Shown here in pieces: positions 20,536 to 30,880 of a stretch of 64,000 nt of DNA (the first letter of the stretch is position 1; each line of letters opens with the position of its first letter). Below the pieces are notes generated by a model. The model saw nothing but the letters and a program-made list of their open reading frames with translations. It had not been told where the DNA came from and ran no database searches. This DNA comes from Sphingosinicella sp. YJ22 (GTDB taxonomy: Bacteria; Pseudomonadota; Alphaproteobacteria; Sphingomonadales; Sphingomonadaceae). The stretch is taken from the NCBI RefSeq assembly GCF_011320075.1, contig NZ_JAANPA010000005.1, forward strand, positions 1 to 64,000, in the 5' to 3' direction. The position numbers and the translations under genes were made by a program.

Positions 20536-22423
20536 CCGCTACGCCTGCCTTATCTTCTTCGTCCAGGACCAGCCGCGCGAGCCGCCGGTCGGATTCTTCC
20601 AATGCCGTCCTCAGCCGCACCTGCTCGGCAAAGGTAGTCTCGTCAAACGCCTCCTTCAGTCGGGCGGTCGCCGCCTTGTAGGCTGCGTCCAGCTCCGGCC
20701 GTTCCGCCAGCGTATCAACGACCAGAACGAGGTCTCTTTGCGCACGCTCCGGGTCGCCGTCCCGCTTGGTGAAGGAAAAGCCAAGTCCACGCCCCTGGCC
20801 CAGCGCCTCGACAAGTGCTTCCGCACCATTGCCGGCCAATATGGTATGGAGCCTTTCCCGATCAAGCACATCGTGCGTGAGGGCGGCATCGAGAAGCGCA
20901 TCGCGAAGGCGCATGAGGTCGCGGCCGCGGATCGGAAGGGCGGCGATCTGCTCGGCATGGGCGGCGATCTGCTGGGGAAAAGCCATCAGTCCGGCGAGGA
21001 CGGCGCGGCTAAGCGAGGGGCTTAGTCCTGAGCTGCCGAGCGCCTTGACGGCGTCCGAGGCGGGGCGTGGCGGCGGCGGGAAATTGCCGCGTCCGCGCCA
21101 CTGGCCGGGGGCGCCCTGGCCGCGGTTGAAAGGCTGGAACTCGCGGCGCGGGGGACGGGCGATCTCGTCGTACCGGCGAAGGAGTTCGGCGCGATACTGG
21201 TCGCGGACGTCCGGGTCGCCGATCGCTGACGTGTGGTCCATGAGGCGGCGTTTGAGGCCGGCTTTCTGCTCGGGCGTGGCGAGCGGCTCGGCCTCGCGCT
21301 CGTGGCGCCACAGCCGGTCGACGAGCGGCTCGGGGCTGGCGAGCAGCTGCTCGAGGGCGGCGCGGCCCTGGGCGCGGATGATGTCGTCGGGGTCCTGGCC
21401 GGCGGGCAAAGTGGCGAAGGCGAGCGAGCGGCCGGGGGCGAGGTGAGGCAGGGCCTTCAAGGCGCCGCGCACCGCCGCCTTTTGTCCGGCCGAATCGCCG
21501 TCGAAGCAGAGGATGGGCGACGGCGCCATCTGCCACAGCAGGGCGAGCTGCATGTCGGTGAGCGCGGTGCCGAGCGGCGCGACTGCCTCGCCGATGCCGG
21601 CCTGGTCGAGCGCGATCGCGTCCATCTGGCCCTCGACGACGATGACCCGGCCGGACTGGCGGGCGGCCGCCGCGGCGCGGTCGATGTTGAACAGGGTTCG
21701 ACCCTTGTCAAAGATCGGGGTCTCGGGGCTGTTGAGATATTTGGGCTCGCCTTGCCCAAGGATCCGCGCGCTAAACGCGATGACCCGGCCGCGGCGGTCG
21801 CGGATCGGGAAGGTGAGGCGGCCGCGGAAGCGGTCATAGGGTTCGCGTCCCGAGCCCTTGGAGTCGTCGGGGGCGACGAGGAGGCCGGCCTCGACCAGCT
21901 TGTCGTTGCCGAAAGCCTTCAGCGCCGTCTTGAGCTTGCCGCGGGAGTCCGGCGCGTAGCCGAAGCCGAAGCGGCGGCGGGTCTCGTCGCTGATTCCGCG
22001 TTTCTGGAGGTAGGCGCGCGCCTCGGCGCCCTCGAGGCCGCCCAGTTGCTCCTCGAAGAAACGCTGTGCCGCCTCGACCGCGTCGTAGAGGGTGGACGCG
22101 CGCTCGGCCCGCTCGCGCGCCTGAGGATCGGGCGCCGGCATGTCCATGCCCGCAGCCTGGGCAAGCTCCTTGACCGCGTCCATGAAGGGCAGGCCCTTGG
22201 CGTCGGTCAGGAAGCGAATCGCGTCGCCATGGGCCTGGCAGCCGAAGCAGTGATAGAAGCCCTTCTCGTCATTGACGTAGAAGCTGGGGGTCTTCTCGCT
22301 GTGGAACGGGCAGCACGCCTTGTACTCGCGCCCGGCCTTGGTGAGCTTCACGGACTTGCCGATCAGCCCGGACAGGGGGGTGCGGGCGCGAAGCTCGTCG
22401 AGGAAGGCGGGGGAGAGGGTCAA
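20522..22423 (-). CDS. dnaG: DNA primase DnaG
   Basis: A 633-residue primase that makes RNA primers at the replication fork. The zinc finger has C38, H41, C59 and C62. The RNA-polymerase core contains [14 protein letters not shown], and the TOPRIM motifs [11 protein letters not shown] and [11 protein letters not shown] are intact; the helicase-binding C-terminal domain follows. The start is a TTG ([11 protein letters not shown]) that overlaps the stop of the GIY-YIG gene, suggesting coupling. It is followed by rpoD. Confidence 0.97.
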   Translation of the reverse strand: MTLSPAFLDELRARTPLSGLIGKSVKLTKAGREYKACCPFHSEKTPSFYVNDEKGFYHCFGCQAHGDAIRFLTDAKGLPFMDAVKELAQAAGMDMPAPDPQARERAERASTLYDAVEAAQRFFEEQLGGLEGAEARAYLQKRGISDETRRRFGFGYAPDSRGKLKTALKAFGNDKLVEAGLLVAPDDSKGSGREPYDRFRGRLTFPIRDRRGRVIAFSARILGQGEPKYLNSPETPIFDKGRTLFNIDRAAAAARQSGRVIVVEGQMDAIALDQAGIGEAVAPLGTALTDMQLALLWQMAPSPILCFDGDSAGQKAAVRGALKALPHLAPGRSLAFATLPAGQDPDDIIRAQGRAALEQLLASPEPLVDRLWRHEREAEPLATPEQKAGLKRRLMDHTSAIGDPDVRDQYRAELLRRYDEIARPPRREFQPFNRGQGAPGQWRGRGNFPPPPRPASDAVKALGSSGLSPSLSRAVLAGLMAFPQQIAAHAEQIAALPIRGRDLMRLRDALLDAALTHDVLDRERLHTILAGNGAEALVEALGQGRGLGFSFTKRDGDPERAQRDLVLVVDTLAERPELDAAYKAATARLKEAFDETTFAEQVRLRTALEESDRRLARLVLDEEDKAGVADGED

Positions 22424-22845
22424 CGCACCCTCTCTTCGTGGGAGTAACCGCCCTCATCGCTCGTCCCGAGCGAAGTCGAGGGGCGCCCGACCGGACTCTG
22501 TGCAAGCGCCCCTCGACTGCGCTCGGGACGAGCGGAGGCTTGGGCGGGAGGCGTTGAATCACGCTCGTGCGGCGGTCGCGCGAAATAGCCGACCTTTTCC
22601 CAGTCGCCCGCAATCAGCGCTTCTTTCTTCGCCACAGACCACTTCTTGATCATGCGCTCAGCGCCGAAAGCATCGTCCCGCGAGGGCATTTCCTCGCACC
22701 AGACGAGCTCGACCGGGCGTCGACGCCGCGTCCAGTCTGCGCCCACGCCCTGCTGATGCTGCCAGAGGCGCGCTTCGAGGTCATCGGTGTGGCCCGTGTA
22801 ATAGGAGCCATCCCTGCACTTCAGCATGTAGACCCAAAAGCCCAA
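22420..22845 (-). CDS. GIY-YIG nuclease domain protein with repeat-derived tail
   Basis: A 141-residue protein of the small UPF0213/YhbQ-like GIY-YIG group. The N-terminal 95 residues are typical: VYMLKCRDGSYYTGHTDDLEAR, then EMPSRDDAFGAERMIKKWS. The last 45 residues (from about residue 97) are translated from two inverted copies of the family C repeat, giving Pro/Ser/Arg-rich sequence. The domain's ancestral stop was evidently lost or displaced by repeat insertion. It overlaps the dnaG start by four bases. Confidence 0.85.
   Translation of the reverse strand: MGFWVYMLKCRDGSYYTGHTDDLEARLWQHQQGVGADWTRRRRPVELVWCEEMPSRDDAFGAERMIKKWSVAKKEALIAGDWEKVGYFARPPHERDSTPPAQASARPERSRGALAQSPVGRPSTSLGTSDEGGYSHEERVR
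22458..22535. repeat. Inverted pair of family C repeats inside a coding region
   Basis: Copies at 22458-22488 and 22506-22535 face each other around a 17-base spacer, forming a long potential hairpin at the 3' end of the GIY-YIG gene just upstream of the dnaG start. Confidence 0.75.
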
Positions 22846-22871
22846 GGGGTGCCTCGTTCGAGCGTTGGTGC

Positions 22872-22905
22872 GGACGCCCTTCGACTTCGCTCAGGACGAG
22901 CGGGG
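22872..22905. repeat. Family C repeat copy upstream of the GIY-YIG gene
   Basis: A slightly diverged copy (ACTTCGCTCAGGACGAGCGG in the core), 27 bases upstream of the minus-strand GIY-YIG start. Confidence 0.7.
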
Positions 22906-22944
22906 AGTGTTGCGCGTGACACGTCCCATCGCAAGCGGGACAGG

Positions 22945-22983
22945 ACTCCCCCAACCCCTCCCGCAAGCGGGAGGGGAGTTTTT
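22945..22983. repeat. Half copy of family A repeat, terminator-like hairpin
   Basis: A ten-base stem CCCCTCCCGC/GCGGGAGGGG at 22955-22976 followed on the plus strand by TTTTT. It lies just past the minus-strand yqeY stop. The hairpin could help end that transcript, although its T-run is on the plus strand. Confidence 0.65.
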
Positions 22984-22987
22984 CGCG

Positions 22988-23440
22988 CTAAGCGCCCAGC
23001 TTTCCCCGCACCGCCGCGCCGGCCTTGGCCATGTCGATCTGGCCGGCGTGGCGCTCCTTCAGCACCGCCATGACCTTGCCCATGTCCTTGATCGAGGACG
23101 CGCCGGTCTCCGCGACGATGACGTCGATCGCGGCGCCGAGCTCGTCGTCGCTCATCTGGGCTGGGAGGAAATCCTCGATCACCGCAATCTCGGCGGCTTC
23201 GGCGTCGGCGAGCTCGGGCCGGTTGCCCTTCTTGTACATGTCGATCGATTCGCGGCGCTGCTTGATCATCTTCTGCATGACCTCGGTGACCAGCACGTCG
23301 TCGTCGCCGGCGTCCTTGCCGCGAAGCTCGATGTCGCGGTTCTTGAGTGCGGCCTGGATCAGGCGGATGGTCGCCACCCGCGGCTTGTCGCCGCTCTTCA
23401 TGGCGCTCACCAGCGCCGCCTTGATCTCGTCGCGAATCAT
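22988..23440 (-). CDS. GatB/YqeY domain protein
   Basis: A 150-residue cytoplasmic helical protein of the YqeY family. Conserved stretches include MIRDEIKAALVSAMKSGDK, VATIRLIQAALKNRDIELRG, the helix EVMQKMIKQRRESID and IEDFLPAQMSDDE. The domain resembles the tRNA-binding tail of GatB; its function is unsettled. The ATG at 23438-23440 gives the family length. It is divergent from carA and precedes the GIY-YIG/dnaG/rpoD genes, a conserved neighbourhood. Confidence 0.93.
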   Translation of the reverse strand: MIRDEIKAALVSAMKSGDKPRVATIRLIQAALKNRDIELRGKDAGDDDVLVTEVMQKMIKQRRESIDMYKKGNRPELADAEAAEIAVIEDFLPAQMSDDELGAAIDVIVAETGASSIKDMGKVMAVLKERHAGQIDMAKAGAAVRGKLGA

Positions 23441-23582
23441 GACCTGTTCGTCCGTGGCTTTGGGAAACGGCCAACATAGGTCGGGCTTGTGCGGTTTAAC
23501 AGGATTGACCTGCCGAGCCGCCGCCTCTAGCCGCCGGGGCTTAGCGACATCGCCAGATTTCACGAACGGAGTGCCCGCCACC

Positions 23583-24761
23583 ATGGCCGACGCCAACATC
23601 ACGCCTGCGCTGAACGGGGCGACGGGCGTATTGGTCCTGGCCGACGGAACGGTGATCTGGGGCAGGGGCTTCGGCGCGGAAGGCCAGGCGGTCGGTGAGC
23701 TGTGCTTCAACACCGCGATGACCGGCTACCAGGAGGTGATGACCGATCCTTCCTACGCGAAGCAGATCGTCACCTTCACCTTCCCGCATATCGGCAATGT
23801 CGGCGCCAACCACGAGGATCTGGAGGCCGACAACCCCTGGGCGCTCGGCTGCGTCGTGCGTCAGGACGTCACCGCGCCGAGCAATTTCCGGGCGATCCAG
23901 GGCTTCGACTTCTGGATGAAGAGCAATGGCCGCATCGGCCTCAGCGGCGTCGACACGCGCGCGCTGACCCGGCGCATCCGCATGTCCGGAGCGCCCAATG
24001 CTGTGATCGCGCACGATGCCGAGGGACGCTTCGACATCGATGCTCTGATCGCCGAGGCGCGGGCCTGGCCGGGCCTCGAGGGCATGGACCTTGCCCAGGA
24101 AGTGTCGTGCCGCCAGATGTACCGCTGGACCGGCCGGCGCTGGGGCCTCGGCGAGGGCTATCGCGCCGACGAGGAATGGGACGCGGGTGAGAAGGGCGAG
24201 CCGCACGTCGTCGCGATCGACTACGGCTCCAAGCGCAACATCTTCCGCAATTTGCGCGACGCGGGCGCCCGGGTGACCGTGCTTCCGGCGACCGCGACGT
24301 TCGACGAGGTGATGGCGCACAAGCCGGACGGCTTCTTCCTGTCGAACGGCCCGGGCGACCCGGCCGCGACCGGCGAATATGCCATCCCGGTGATCCGCCA
24401 GATGCTCGAGACGAAGAAGCCTTTGTTCGGCATCTGCCTCGGCCACCAGCTGCTCGCGCTCGCGGTCGGCGGCAAGACGACCAAGATGCACCAGGGCCAT
24501 CGCGGCGCCAACCATCCGGTCAAGCGTCTCGCCGACGGCCGGGTCGAGATCACCAGCATGAACCACGGCTTCGCGGTCCTGGCCGAAAGCCTGCCGGCCA
24601 ATGCCCGCGAGACTCATGTCAGCCTGTTCGACGGCAGCAATTGCGGCCTTGAGCTGACCGACCAGCCGGCGTTCAGCGTTCAGTACCACCCCGAGGCGAG
24701 CCCCGGTCCGCAGGACAGCCAATATCTGTTCGGCAAGTTCGTCGACCAGGTGAAGAAGTGA
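23583..24761 (+). CDS. carA: Carbamoyl-phosphate synthase small subunit
   Basis: A 392-residue glutaminase subunit that supplies ammonia to CarB for arginine and pyrimidine synthesis. The N-terminal domain carries TAMTGYQEVMTDPSYA; the class I amidotransferase domain has the nucleophile Cys in GICLGHQL and the His/Glu pair in QYHPEASPGP. The ATG at 23583 follows GGAGTG. The stop overlaps a GTG start of a small lipoprotein gene that itself overlaps carB. Confidence 0.97.
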   Translation: MADANITPALNGATGVLVLADGTVIWGRGFGAEGQAVGELCFNTAMTGYQEVMTDPSYAKQIVTFTFPHIGNVGANHEDLEADNPWALGCVVRQDVTAPSNFRAIQGFDFWMKSNGRIGLSGVDTRALTRRIRMSGAPNAVIAHDAEGRFDIDALIAEARAWPGLEGMDLAQEVSCRQMYRWTGRRWGLGEGYRADEEWDAGEKGEPHVVAIDYGSKRNIFRNLRDAGARVTVLPATATFDEVMAHKPDGFFLSNGPGDPAATGEYAIPVIRQMLETKKPLFGICLGHQLLALAVGGKTTKMHQGHRGANHPVKRLADGRVEITSMNHGFAVLAESLPANARETHVSLFDGSNCGLELTDQPAFSVQYHPEASPGPQDSQYLFGKFVDQVKK

Positions 24762-25024
24762 GGGCGGCGCTTGCCCTCTGCCTCTCCTTCGCCGTGACCG
24801 CCTGCGTGACTCCGACCCGCATGTATTCCACCGACGAGCTGGCCGCGGCCGGCCGCGCCTGCGGTCTCGAGTTGGGCGAACTGGCGCAGGAGGCCGAGGA
24901 GCCGCGGCTGCTGTTCTTCATCACCCCCAATCCGCCCCGGGCCCAGCAGGTCTGCGTCCAGCGCTGGGCGCGCCGCCGAAGCCTCCACCTGGTCCTTATC
25001 GAAGGGGTTGAACGAGTACCCTGA
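24758..25024 (+). CDS. Small predicted lipoprotein between carA and carB
   Basis: An 88-residue protein starting with GTG inside the carA stop (GTGA). The N-terminus [15 protein letters not shown] is a signal peptide with a lipobox ending at Cys16. The rest is polar with two further cysteines and no family I recognise. Its TGA overlaps the carB ATG (ATGA-type), so carA, this gene and carB should be translationally coupled. It may be an envelope protein that simply rides in the operon. Confidence 0.6.
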   Translation: MRAALALCLSFAVTACVTPTRMYSTDELAAAGRACGLELGELAQEAEEPRLLFFITPNPPRAQQVCVQRWARRRSLHLVLIEGVERVP

Positions 25025-28000
25025 TGCCCAAGCGTAGCGACATTTCATCCATCCTCATCATCGGCGCCGGCCCGATCGTCATCGGCCAGGCGGCGGAGTT
25101 CGATTATTCGGGCACCCAGGCGGCCAAGACGCTGAAGGCCGAGGGCTATCGAATCATCCTCGTGAATTCGAACCCGGCGACGATCATGACCGATCCGGAG
25201 CTGGCCGATGCGACCTATGTCGAGCCGATCACGCCGGAATATGTCGCGAAGATCATCGAGAAGGAGCGGCCCGACGCGGTTCTCCCGACGATGGGCGGCC
25301 AGACGGCGCTCAACACCGCGCTCGCGCTCGCCAAGGACGGGACGCTGGAGCGGCTGGGGGTGAAGCTGATCGGCGCCGACGCGGAGGCGATCGACAAGGC
25401 CGAGGACCGGCTGAAGTTCAAGGATGCGATGACCCGGATCGGGCTGGAGAGCGCACGCTCGGCGATCGCCCACAGCCTGGATGACGCCATCGCGGCGCTC
25501 GACAAAGTCGGCTTGCCGGCGATCATCAGGCCGAGCTTCACGCTCGGCGGGACCGGGGGCGGGGTCGCCTACAATCGCGAGGAGTTTCTCGCGATCGTGA
25601 CGGGCGGGCTCGATGCGTCGCCGACCAACGAGGTGCTGATCGAGGAGAGCCTGCTCGGCTGGAAGGAATATGAGATGGAGGTGGTCCGCGACCGCGCGGA
25701 CAACGCCATCATCGTCTGCTCGATCGAGAATATCGACCCGATGGGCGTCCATACCGGCGATTCCATCACCGTCGCGCCGGCGCTGACGCTGACCGACAAG
25801 GAATATCAGGTGATGCGCAACGCCAGCATCGCGGTGCTTCGCGAGATCGGGGTCGAGACGGGCGGGTCCAACGTCCAGTTCGCGGTGAACCCGGCAGACG
25901 GGCGGCTCGTGGTCATCGAGATGAACCCGCGCGTGTCGCGGAGCTCGGCGCTGGCGTCGAAGGCGACCGGCTTCCCGATCGCCAAGGTCGCGGCGAAGCT
26001 GGCGGTCGGCTACACGCTCGACGAGATCCAGAACGACATCACCGGCGTCACCCCGGCGAGCTTCGAGCCGTCGATCGACTATGTCGTCACCAAGATCCCG
26101 CGTTTCGCCTTCGAGAAGTTCCGCGACAGCGAGGCGCTGCTGACCACCGCGATGAAGTCGGTCGGCGAGGTGATGGCGATCGGCCGCAGCTTCCACGAGA
26201 GCCTCCAGAAGGCGCTTCGCGGGCTCGAGACGGGGCTCACCGGCCTCGACGAGGTCCAGGAGCTGAAGGGCGCGACCCCGGCGGAGATCGAGTCCGCGCT
26301 GGCGCGGCCGACTCCGGACCGGCTGCTGGTCGCTGCGCAGGCGCTTCGCGAGGGCTTCACCCCCGGCGAGGTGCACGCCGTCACCAAATATGATCCGTGG
26401 TTCGTCGAGCGGCTGAAGGAGATCGTCGACGCCGAGGACGAGGTGTGCAGCAACGGCCTGCCGCAGGACGCGGCCGGGCTACGCCGGCTGAAGGCGATGG
26501 GCTTCTCGGACAAGCGGCTCGCCGACCTCGCGGTGCGCGGGCTGCACCTCAAGGGGGATGCGGCGCTCGCGCGCTCCGGCCTCATCCACGAGACCGTGCG
26601 CGCGATGGCCGGCGCAACCACAGAAGCCGAGGTGCGGGCGCTTCGCCATCGTCTCGGCATCCGCCCGGTGTTCAAACGCATCGACACCTGCGCCGCCGAG
26701 TTCGAGGCGAAGACGCCCTACATGTACTCGACCTACGAGGCGCCGACCTTTGGCGATCCGGAGGACGAGAGCGCGCCGTCGGATGCGCGCAAGGTCATCA
26801 TCCTCGGCGGCGGGCCGAACCGCATCGGCCAGGGCATCGAGTTCGATTATTGCTGCGTCCACGCCTGCTACGCGCTCAAGGAAGCGGGCTACGAGACGGT
26901 CATGATCAACTGCAATCCGGAGACGGTGAGCACCGATTACGACACGTCCGACCGGCTCTATTTCGAGCCGCTGACCGCCGAGGACGTGCTCGAGATCGTC
27001 GAGACCGAGCGCTCGAATGGCACGCTTCATGGGGTCATCGTCCAGTTCGGCGGGCAGACTCCGCTGAAGCTGGCCCACGCCCTCGACGCCGCGGGCATCC
27101 CGATCCTCGGAACCCAGCCCGACGCGATCGACCTCGCCGAGGACCGCGAGCGCTTCGCCAACCTGGTCGACAAGTTGCGCCTTCGCCAGCCCGCCAACGG
27201 CATCGCGCGCAGCCGCGAGGAGGCGCTCGCGGTGGCCGAGCGCATCGGCTATCCGGTGCTGACCCGTCCCTCCTACGTGCTCGGCGGCCGAGCGATGGAG
27301 ATCGTCGACGGTCCCGACCAGCTCGATCATTACATCCACACCGCCGTGCAGGTGTCGGGTGACAGCCCGGTGCTGATCGACCAGTATCTGCGCGACGCGA
27401 TCGAGGTCGACGTCGATGCTTTGTGCGACGGCGAGGATGTCGTCATCGCCGGCGTGATGCAGCATATCGAGGAGGCGGGCGTCCATTCGGGCGACAGCGC
27501 CTGCTCGCTGCCGCCCTACAGCCTGGAGCCGGACATCGTCGCCGAGATCGAGCGCCAGGCGCGCGAGCTCGCGCTGGCGCTCGGCGTCAAGGGGCTGATG
27601 AACGCCCAGTTCGCAGTCAAGGACGGCCTCGTCTATCTGATCGAGGTCAATCCGCGCGCCAGCCGCACCGTGCCGTTCGTCGCCAAGGCGATCGGCGTTC
27701 CGGTCGCCAAGATCGCCGCCCGGGTGATGGCCGGCGAGCCGCTCGCCGGCTTCGGGCCGATCAACCGCGACGTGCCGCATATCGCCGTCAAGGAAGCGGT
27801 GTTCCCGTTCGCGCGCTTCCCCGGCACCGATCCGGTGCTCTCGCCGGAGATGAAGTCCACCGGCGAAGTGATGGGAATCGATGCCGATTTCGCCCGCGCC
27901 TTCTTGAAGTCGCAGCAGGGCGCCGGCCTGGACCTGCCGCAGGACGGCACCGTCTTCGTGTCGGTCAAGGACGGCGACAAGCCGGCGATCACCGCGACGG

Positions 28001-28344
28001 TCCGCGCCATGCTGAGCCTGGGCTTCCGGGTCGTCGCGACCGGCGGCACCGCCGACTATCTCCTCGACCAGGGGCTGGCGGTCGACCGCGTCAACAAGGT
28101 CGCGCAGGGCCGCCCGCACATCGTCGACAAGATCAAGGACGGCGAGATCGACCTGGTGTTCAACACCACGGAAGGCTGGCAGAGCCACAAGGACTCCGCC
28201 TCGATCCGCGCCTCGGCGGTTCAGCACAAGGTGCCCTACTTCACCACCGCGGCGTCCAGCGCCGCCGTGGTCAAGGCGATCGCGGCCTTGAGGGAGCACC
28301 GTCTTGAAGTCCGCTCCCTTCAGGACTACTATTCCAAGTCCTGA
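25024..28344 (+). CDS. carB: Carbamoyl-phosphate synthase large subunit
   Basis: A 1106-residue enzyme with two ATP-grasp halves, built from an internal duplication. The first half begins with [20 protein letters not shown] and has [12 protein letters not shown]; the second repeats this as [18 protein letters not shown] and [13 protein letters not shown]. Both halves end in the metal site pattern [20 protein letters not shown] or [18 protein letters not shown]. The C-terminal MGS-like allosteric domain has [14 protein letters not shown]. Length is standard. Confidence 0.98.
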   Translation: MPKRSDISSILIIGAGPIVIGQAAEFDYSGTQAAKTLKAEGYRIILVNSNPATIMTDPELADATYVEPITPEYVAKIIEKERPDAVLPTMGGQTALNTALALAKDGTLERLGVKLIGADAEAIDKAEDRLKFKDAMTRIGLESARSAIAHSLDDAIAALDKVGLPAIIRPSFTLGGTGGGVAYNREEFLAIVTGGLDASPTNEVLIEESLLGWKEYEMEVVRDRADNAIIVCSIENIDPMGVHTGDSITVAPALTLTDKEYQVMRNASIAVLREIGVETGGSNVQFAVNPADGRLVVIEMNPRVSRSSALASKATGFPIAKVAAKLAVGYTLDEIQNDITGVTPASFEPSIDYVVTKIPRFAFEKFRDSEALLTTAMKSVGEVMAIGRSFHESLQKALRGLETGLTGLDEVQELKGATPAEIESALARPTPDRLLVAAQALREGFTPGEVHAVTKYDPWFVERLKEIVDAEDEVCSNGLPQDAAGLRRLKAMGFSDKRLADLAVRGLHLKGDAALARSGLIHETVRAMAGATTEAEVRALRHRLGIRPVFKRIDTCAAEFEAKTPYMYSTYEAPTFGDPEDESAPSDARKVIILGGGPNRIGQGIEFDYCCVHACYALKEAGYETVMINCNPETVSTDYDTSDRLYFEPLTAEDVLEIVETERSNGTLHGVIVQFGGQTPLKLAHALDAAGIPILGTQPDAIDLAEDRERFANLVDKLRLRQPANGIARSREEALAVAERIGYPVLTRPSYVLGGRAMEIVDGPDQLDHYIHTAVQVSGDSPVLIDQYLRDAIEVDVDALCDGEDVVIAGVMQHIEEAGVHSGDSACSLPPYSLEPDIVAEIERQARELALALGVKGLMNAQFAVKDGLVYLIEVNPRASRTVPFVAKAIGVPVAKIAARVMAGEPLAGFGPINRDVPHIAVKEAVFPFARFPGTDPVLSPEMKSTGEVMGIDADFARAFLKSQQGAGLDLPQDGTVFVSVKDGDKPAITATVRAMLSLGFRVVATGGTADYLLDQGLAVDRVNKVAQGRPHIVDKIKDGEIDLVFNTTEGWQSHKDSASIRASAVQHKVPYFTTAASSAAVVKAIAALREHRLEVRSLQDYYSKS

Positions 28345-28435
28345 AGCGAACGACTTCCCACAGCTTAACCTCTATCACGGGATCGCTGATTGCGGCTCGC
28401 TTCGACAAGTTATTGACGATGAAAGGGCAGATTTG

Positions 28436-28915
28436 ATGGCCACGGTCGAGAAGATGCCGATGCTGGCAGAGGGCTATGAAAAGCTCCAGCTGACTGTGCG
28501 GCAGCTGAAAACCGTCGAGCGTCCCCAGGTCATCGACGCGATCGAGGAAGCGCGCGCCCATGGCGACCTTTCCGAGAACGCCGAATATCACGCCGCCAAG
28601 GAGCGGCAGGGCCAGATCGAATCCCAGATCGCCGACATCGAGGACCGCCTCAGCCGCGCGATGGTGATCGACCCGACGACCTTGTCGGGCGACAAGGTGG
28701 TGTTCGGCGCCACCGTTCACCTGCTCGACGAGAACGACAAGAAGATCGTTTACCAGATCGTCGGCGAGACCGAGGCGGACGCCCGCATCGGCCGGATCAG
28801 CTACAATTCGCCGCTCGGCCGCGCCCTGATCAGCCGCTCGGTTGGCGACGAGGTCGAATTCTCGGCGCCGTCGGGCGACCGCTATTTCGAGATCGCCGCG
28901 GTCGAGTTCAAATAA
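28436..28915 (+). CDS. greA: Transcription elongation factor GreA
   Basis: A 159-residue Gre factor that rescues backtracked RNA polymerase by stimulating transcript cleavage. The N-terminal coiled coil carries the acidic tip and family signature [18 protein letters not shown]; the C-terminal FKBP-like domain has [17 protein letters not shown]. The ATG at 28436 is used, though the frame is open further upstream into carB. It follows carB on the same strand, a frequent neighbour in alphaproteobacteria. Confidence 0.97.
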   Translation: MATVEKMPMLAEGYEKLQLTVRQLKTVERPQVIDAIEEARAHGDLSENAEYHAAKERQGQIESQIADIEDRLSRAMVIDPTTLSGDKVVFGATVHLLDENDKKIVYQIVGETEADARIGRISYNSPLGRALISRSVGDEVEFSAPSGDRYFEIAAVEFK

Positions 28916-28940
28916 GCGGGCAGGGGACGCGGATCCCTCG

Positions 28941-29582
28941 ATGCGGCCCCCCGACAGCTGGCACACGGCGCAGGCGACGGTCGCCATCGCCTGCCTCACC
29001 GCGTTCGCCTATCTGATCGTCAGCACCTTCCGGCTTGAGATGTCGGCGATCCCGATGGGCGCCTTCGTGCCGGCGGCGCTCGGCACCGATCTCGGCTTCG
29101 CCCGAGTCCCGTTTCTGCTGACTCCGCTGACCGCGGCGTTGCTCCATGCCGGCTTCTGGCACCTCGCCTTCAACCTGCTGATCTTCGTGTTCTGCGGCCG
29201 CGCCGTGGAAGGTGCGGTCGGGCCGGTGAACCTGATCATCCTCTACGTCGCCGGCGCCTATGCCGCGGCGGCCGGCCATTATGCGATGAGCCCCGGCGAG
29301 ATCGCTCCAATGATCGGCGCCAGCGGCGCCATCTCTGCGGTGATCGGCGCCTATGCCATGCTGTTCGGCAAGAACCGCGTGCGGGTCGCCAATCCGACGC
29401 TGGCGCTGTGGCTCAATGCGCTGTGGCTGATGGCGGCCTGGGTCGGCCTCCAGATCGTGATGGGCATCGTCTTCCGCACCGGCCCCGGCATCCTGCTCGC
29501 CGTCGGCGCCCATATCGGCGGCTTCCTCGCCGGCCTGGTGCTGGCGCGGCCGCTGCTGCTGTGGCGCTATAGGAACGCCTAG
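28941..29582 (+). CDS. Rhomboid-family intramembrane serine protease
   Basis: A 213-residue protein with about six transmembrane helices. The catalytic dyad is visible: S128 in GASGAISAV and H191 in VGAHIGGFLAG. The conserved HAGFWHLAFNLL loop and helix 2 pattern is present. It lies 25 bases after greA and probably shares its transcript. Substrate unknown. Confidence 0.9.
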   Translation: MRPPDSWHTAQATVAIACLTAFAYLIVSTFRLEMSAIPMGAFVPAALGTDLGFARVPFLLTPLTAALLHAGFWHLAFNLLIFVFCGRAVEGAVGPVNLIILYVAGAYAAAAGHYAMSPGEIAPMIGASGAISAVIGAYAMLFGKNRVRVANPTLALWLNALWLMAAWVGLQIVMGIVFRTGPGILLAVGAHIGGFLAGLVLARPLLLWRYRNA

Positions 29583-29583
29583 C

Positions 29584-29693
29584 TCCCCTCCAGCCCTTGC
29601 TGGAGGGGCTGGAGGTGGTTCTTTCTTCTGAAAAGAGAGCTCGCGCTTCGCGCTCGGCCCACCCCCGGCCCCTCCCGGAAGTCCGGGAGGGGA
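29584..29693. repeat. Intergenic two-hairpin repeat, family A (copy 2)
   Basis: Hairpins CCCCTCCAGC/GCTGGAGGGG and CCTCCCGGAAGTCCGGGAGG flank a spacer containing a third small hairpin (GCGCTTCGCGC). Inner GGAGGTGG and CCACCCCC can also pair. It fills the convergent gap between the rhomboid gene and dapE. Confidence 0.8.
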
Positions 29694-29694
29694 G

Positions 29695-30819
29695 TCAGGT
29701 CAGCGCTTTCCTGATCACCCGAGCATAGATGCGCTGGAGGGCGTGGATGTCGTCCACGGCGGCCGCCTCGTCGAGCTTGTGCATGGTGGCGTTGGGCAGG
29801 CCGAAGTCGATCACCGGGCACAGAGCGATGAGGAAACGGCCGTCGGACGTGCCGCCATGGGTGGAGAGCTTCGGTTCGACGCCGGTCTCCTCGCGGATCG
29901 CCTGGCTGACGATGTCGTAGATCGGCCCCGGTGGGGTCAGGAACGCCTCGCCCGATATCTTCGCCTCGACCGTGGAGCCGGGCGCGGCCTGCTCCGCGGT
30001 GCGCCGAACCAGCTCGACCAAATCCTCGCCGCGCTGAAGGTTGTTGAAGCGGATGTTGAGCTGGATCGTCGCGGTGCCGGCGATGACGTTGGTGGCGCCG
30101 TTGCTGGTGCGGACGTCGGTGATCTCGAGGTTGGACGGCTGGAAGCGGTCGTTGCCGTCGTCGAGGTGGAGCGCGTCGAGCGCGCTGACCACGCGGGCGA
30201 GCTTTGGCACCGGATTGTCGGCGCGGTGGGGGTAGGCGACGTGGCCCTGAACGCCCGGCACCGTGACCCACATGTTGACCGAACCGCGGCGGCCGATCTT
30301 GACGATGTCGCCGAGCCGGTCCTCGGAGGTCGGCTCGCCGATGAGGATCATGTCGGGGCGGATGCCGCGCTCGGCCATCCAGTCCATGATCGATCTTGTG
30401 CCGTAGCGCGACGGCCCTTCCTCGTCGCCGGTGATGAGCAGGCTCAAAGTGCCCTGATGATCCGTCACGTCGGCGCAGGCGGCGACGAAGGCGGCGATCG
30501 AGCCCTTCATGTCGACGGCGCCGCGGCCGTAGAGGAGCCCGCCCTCGATGACCGGCTCGAACGGATCTGTGCGCCAGCCCTCGCCGGGCGGAACCACGTC
30601 GACATGGCCGGCGAAGCCGAAATGCGGGCCGCCCGAGCCGCGGCTCGCGACCATGTTCTCGACGGGGCCTTCCGGCGGGCTTCCGGAGAGGAAGCGGTGG
30701 ACGGTGAAGCCCAATTCCTCCAGCGCCTCGCCGAGGACGGTCAGCGTGCCAGCCTCGCGCGGGGTCACGCTCGGGCAGGCGATGAGGCGGGCGGCGAGGT
30801 CGACGGGATCGATGGTCAT
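29695..30819 (-). CDS. dapE: Succinyl-diaminopimelate desuccinylase
   Basis: A 374-residue M20-family zinc hydrolase of the succinylase branch of lysine and meso-diaminopimelate synthesis. Metal ligands lie in FAGHVDVVPPG, YGRGAVDMKG and the catalytic TGDEEGPS; a dimerisation domain sits between, and the C-terminus has STHGGTSDGRF. The ATG at 30819 (MTIDPVDLAARLIACPSVTP) is the family start; an in-frame extension to 30924 is not convincing. Confidence 0.95.
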   Translation of the reverse strand: MTIDPVDLAARLIACPSVTPREAGTLTVLGEALEELGFTVHRFLSGSPPEGPVENMVASRGSGGPHFGFAGHVDVVPPGEGWRTDPFEPVIEGGLLYGRGAVDMKGSIAAFVAACADVTDHQGTLSLLITGDEEGPSRYGTRSIMDWMAERGIRPDMILIGEPTSEDRLGDIVKIGRRGSVNMWVTVPGVQGHVAYPHRADNPVPKLARVVSALDALHLDDGNDRFQPSNLEITDVRTSNGATNVIAGTATIQLNIRFNNLQRGEDLVELVRRTAEQAAPGSTVEAKISGEAFLTPPGPIYDIVSQAIREETGVEPKLSTHGGTSDGRFLIALCPVIDFGLPNATMHKLDEAAAVDDIHALQRIYARVIRKALT

Positions 30820-30880
30820 GGGCAGGGGCCTAGAGTATCCGGCGCTCCGCGCACAATCCCGCAGACGGGGAGGGGAGCAG

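Noticed and set aside
18508-20637. Open frame of about 700 codons opposite rpoD
   Set aside because: Leu/Glu/Val-rich shadow of rpoD; the rpoD reading has all sigma regions intact.
22945-22983. Plus-strand rho-independent terminator
   Set aside because: The hairpin and T-run are good, but no plus-strand gene lies upstream; it fits better as a half copy of the family A repeat.
26479-28299. Open frame of about 600 codons opposite carB
   Set aside because: Antisense shadow of a fully conserved carB; no family pattern.
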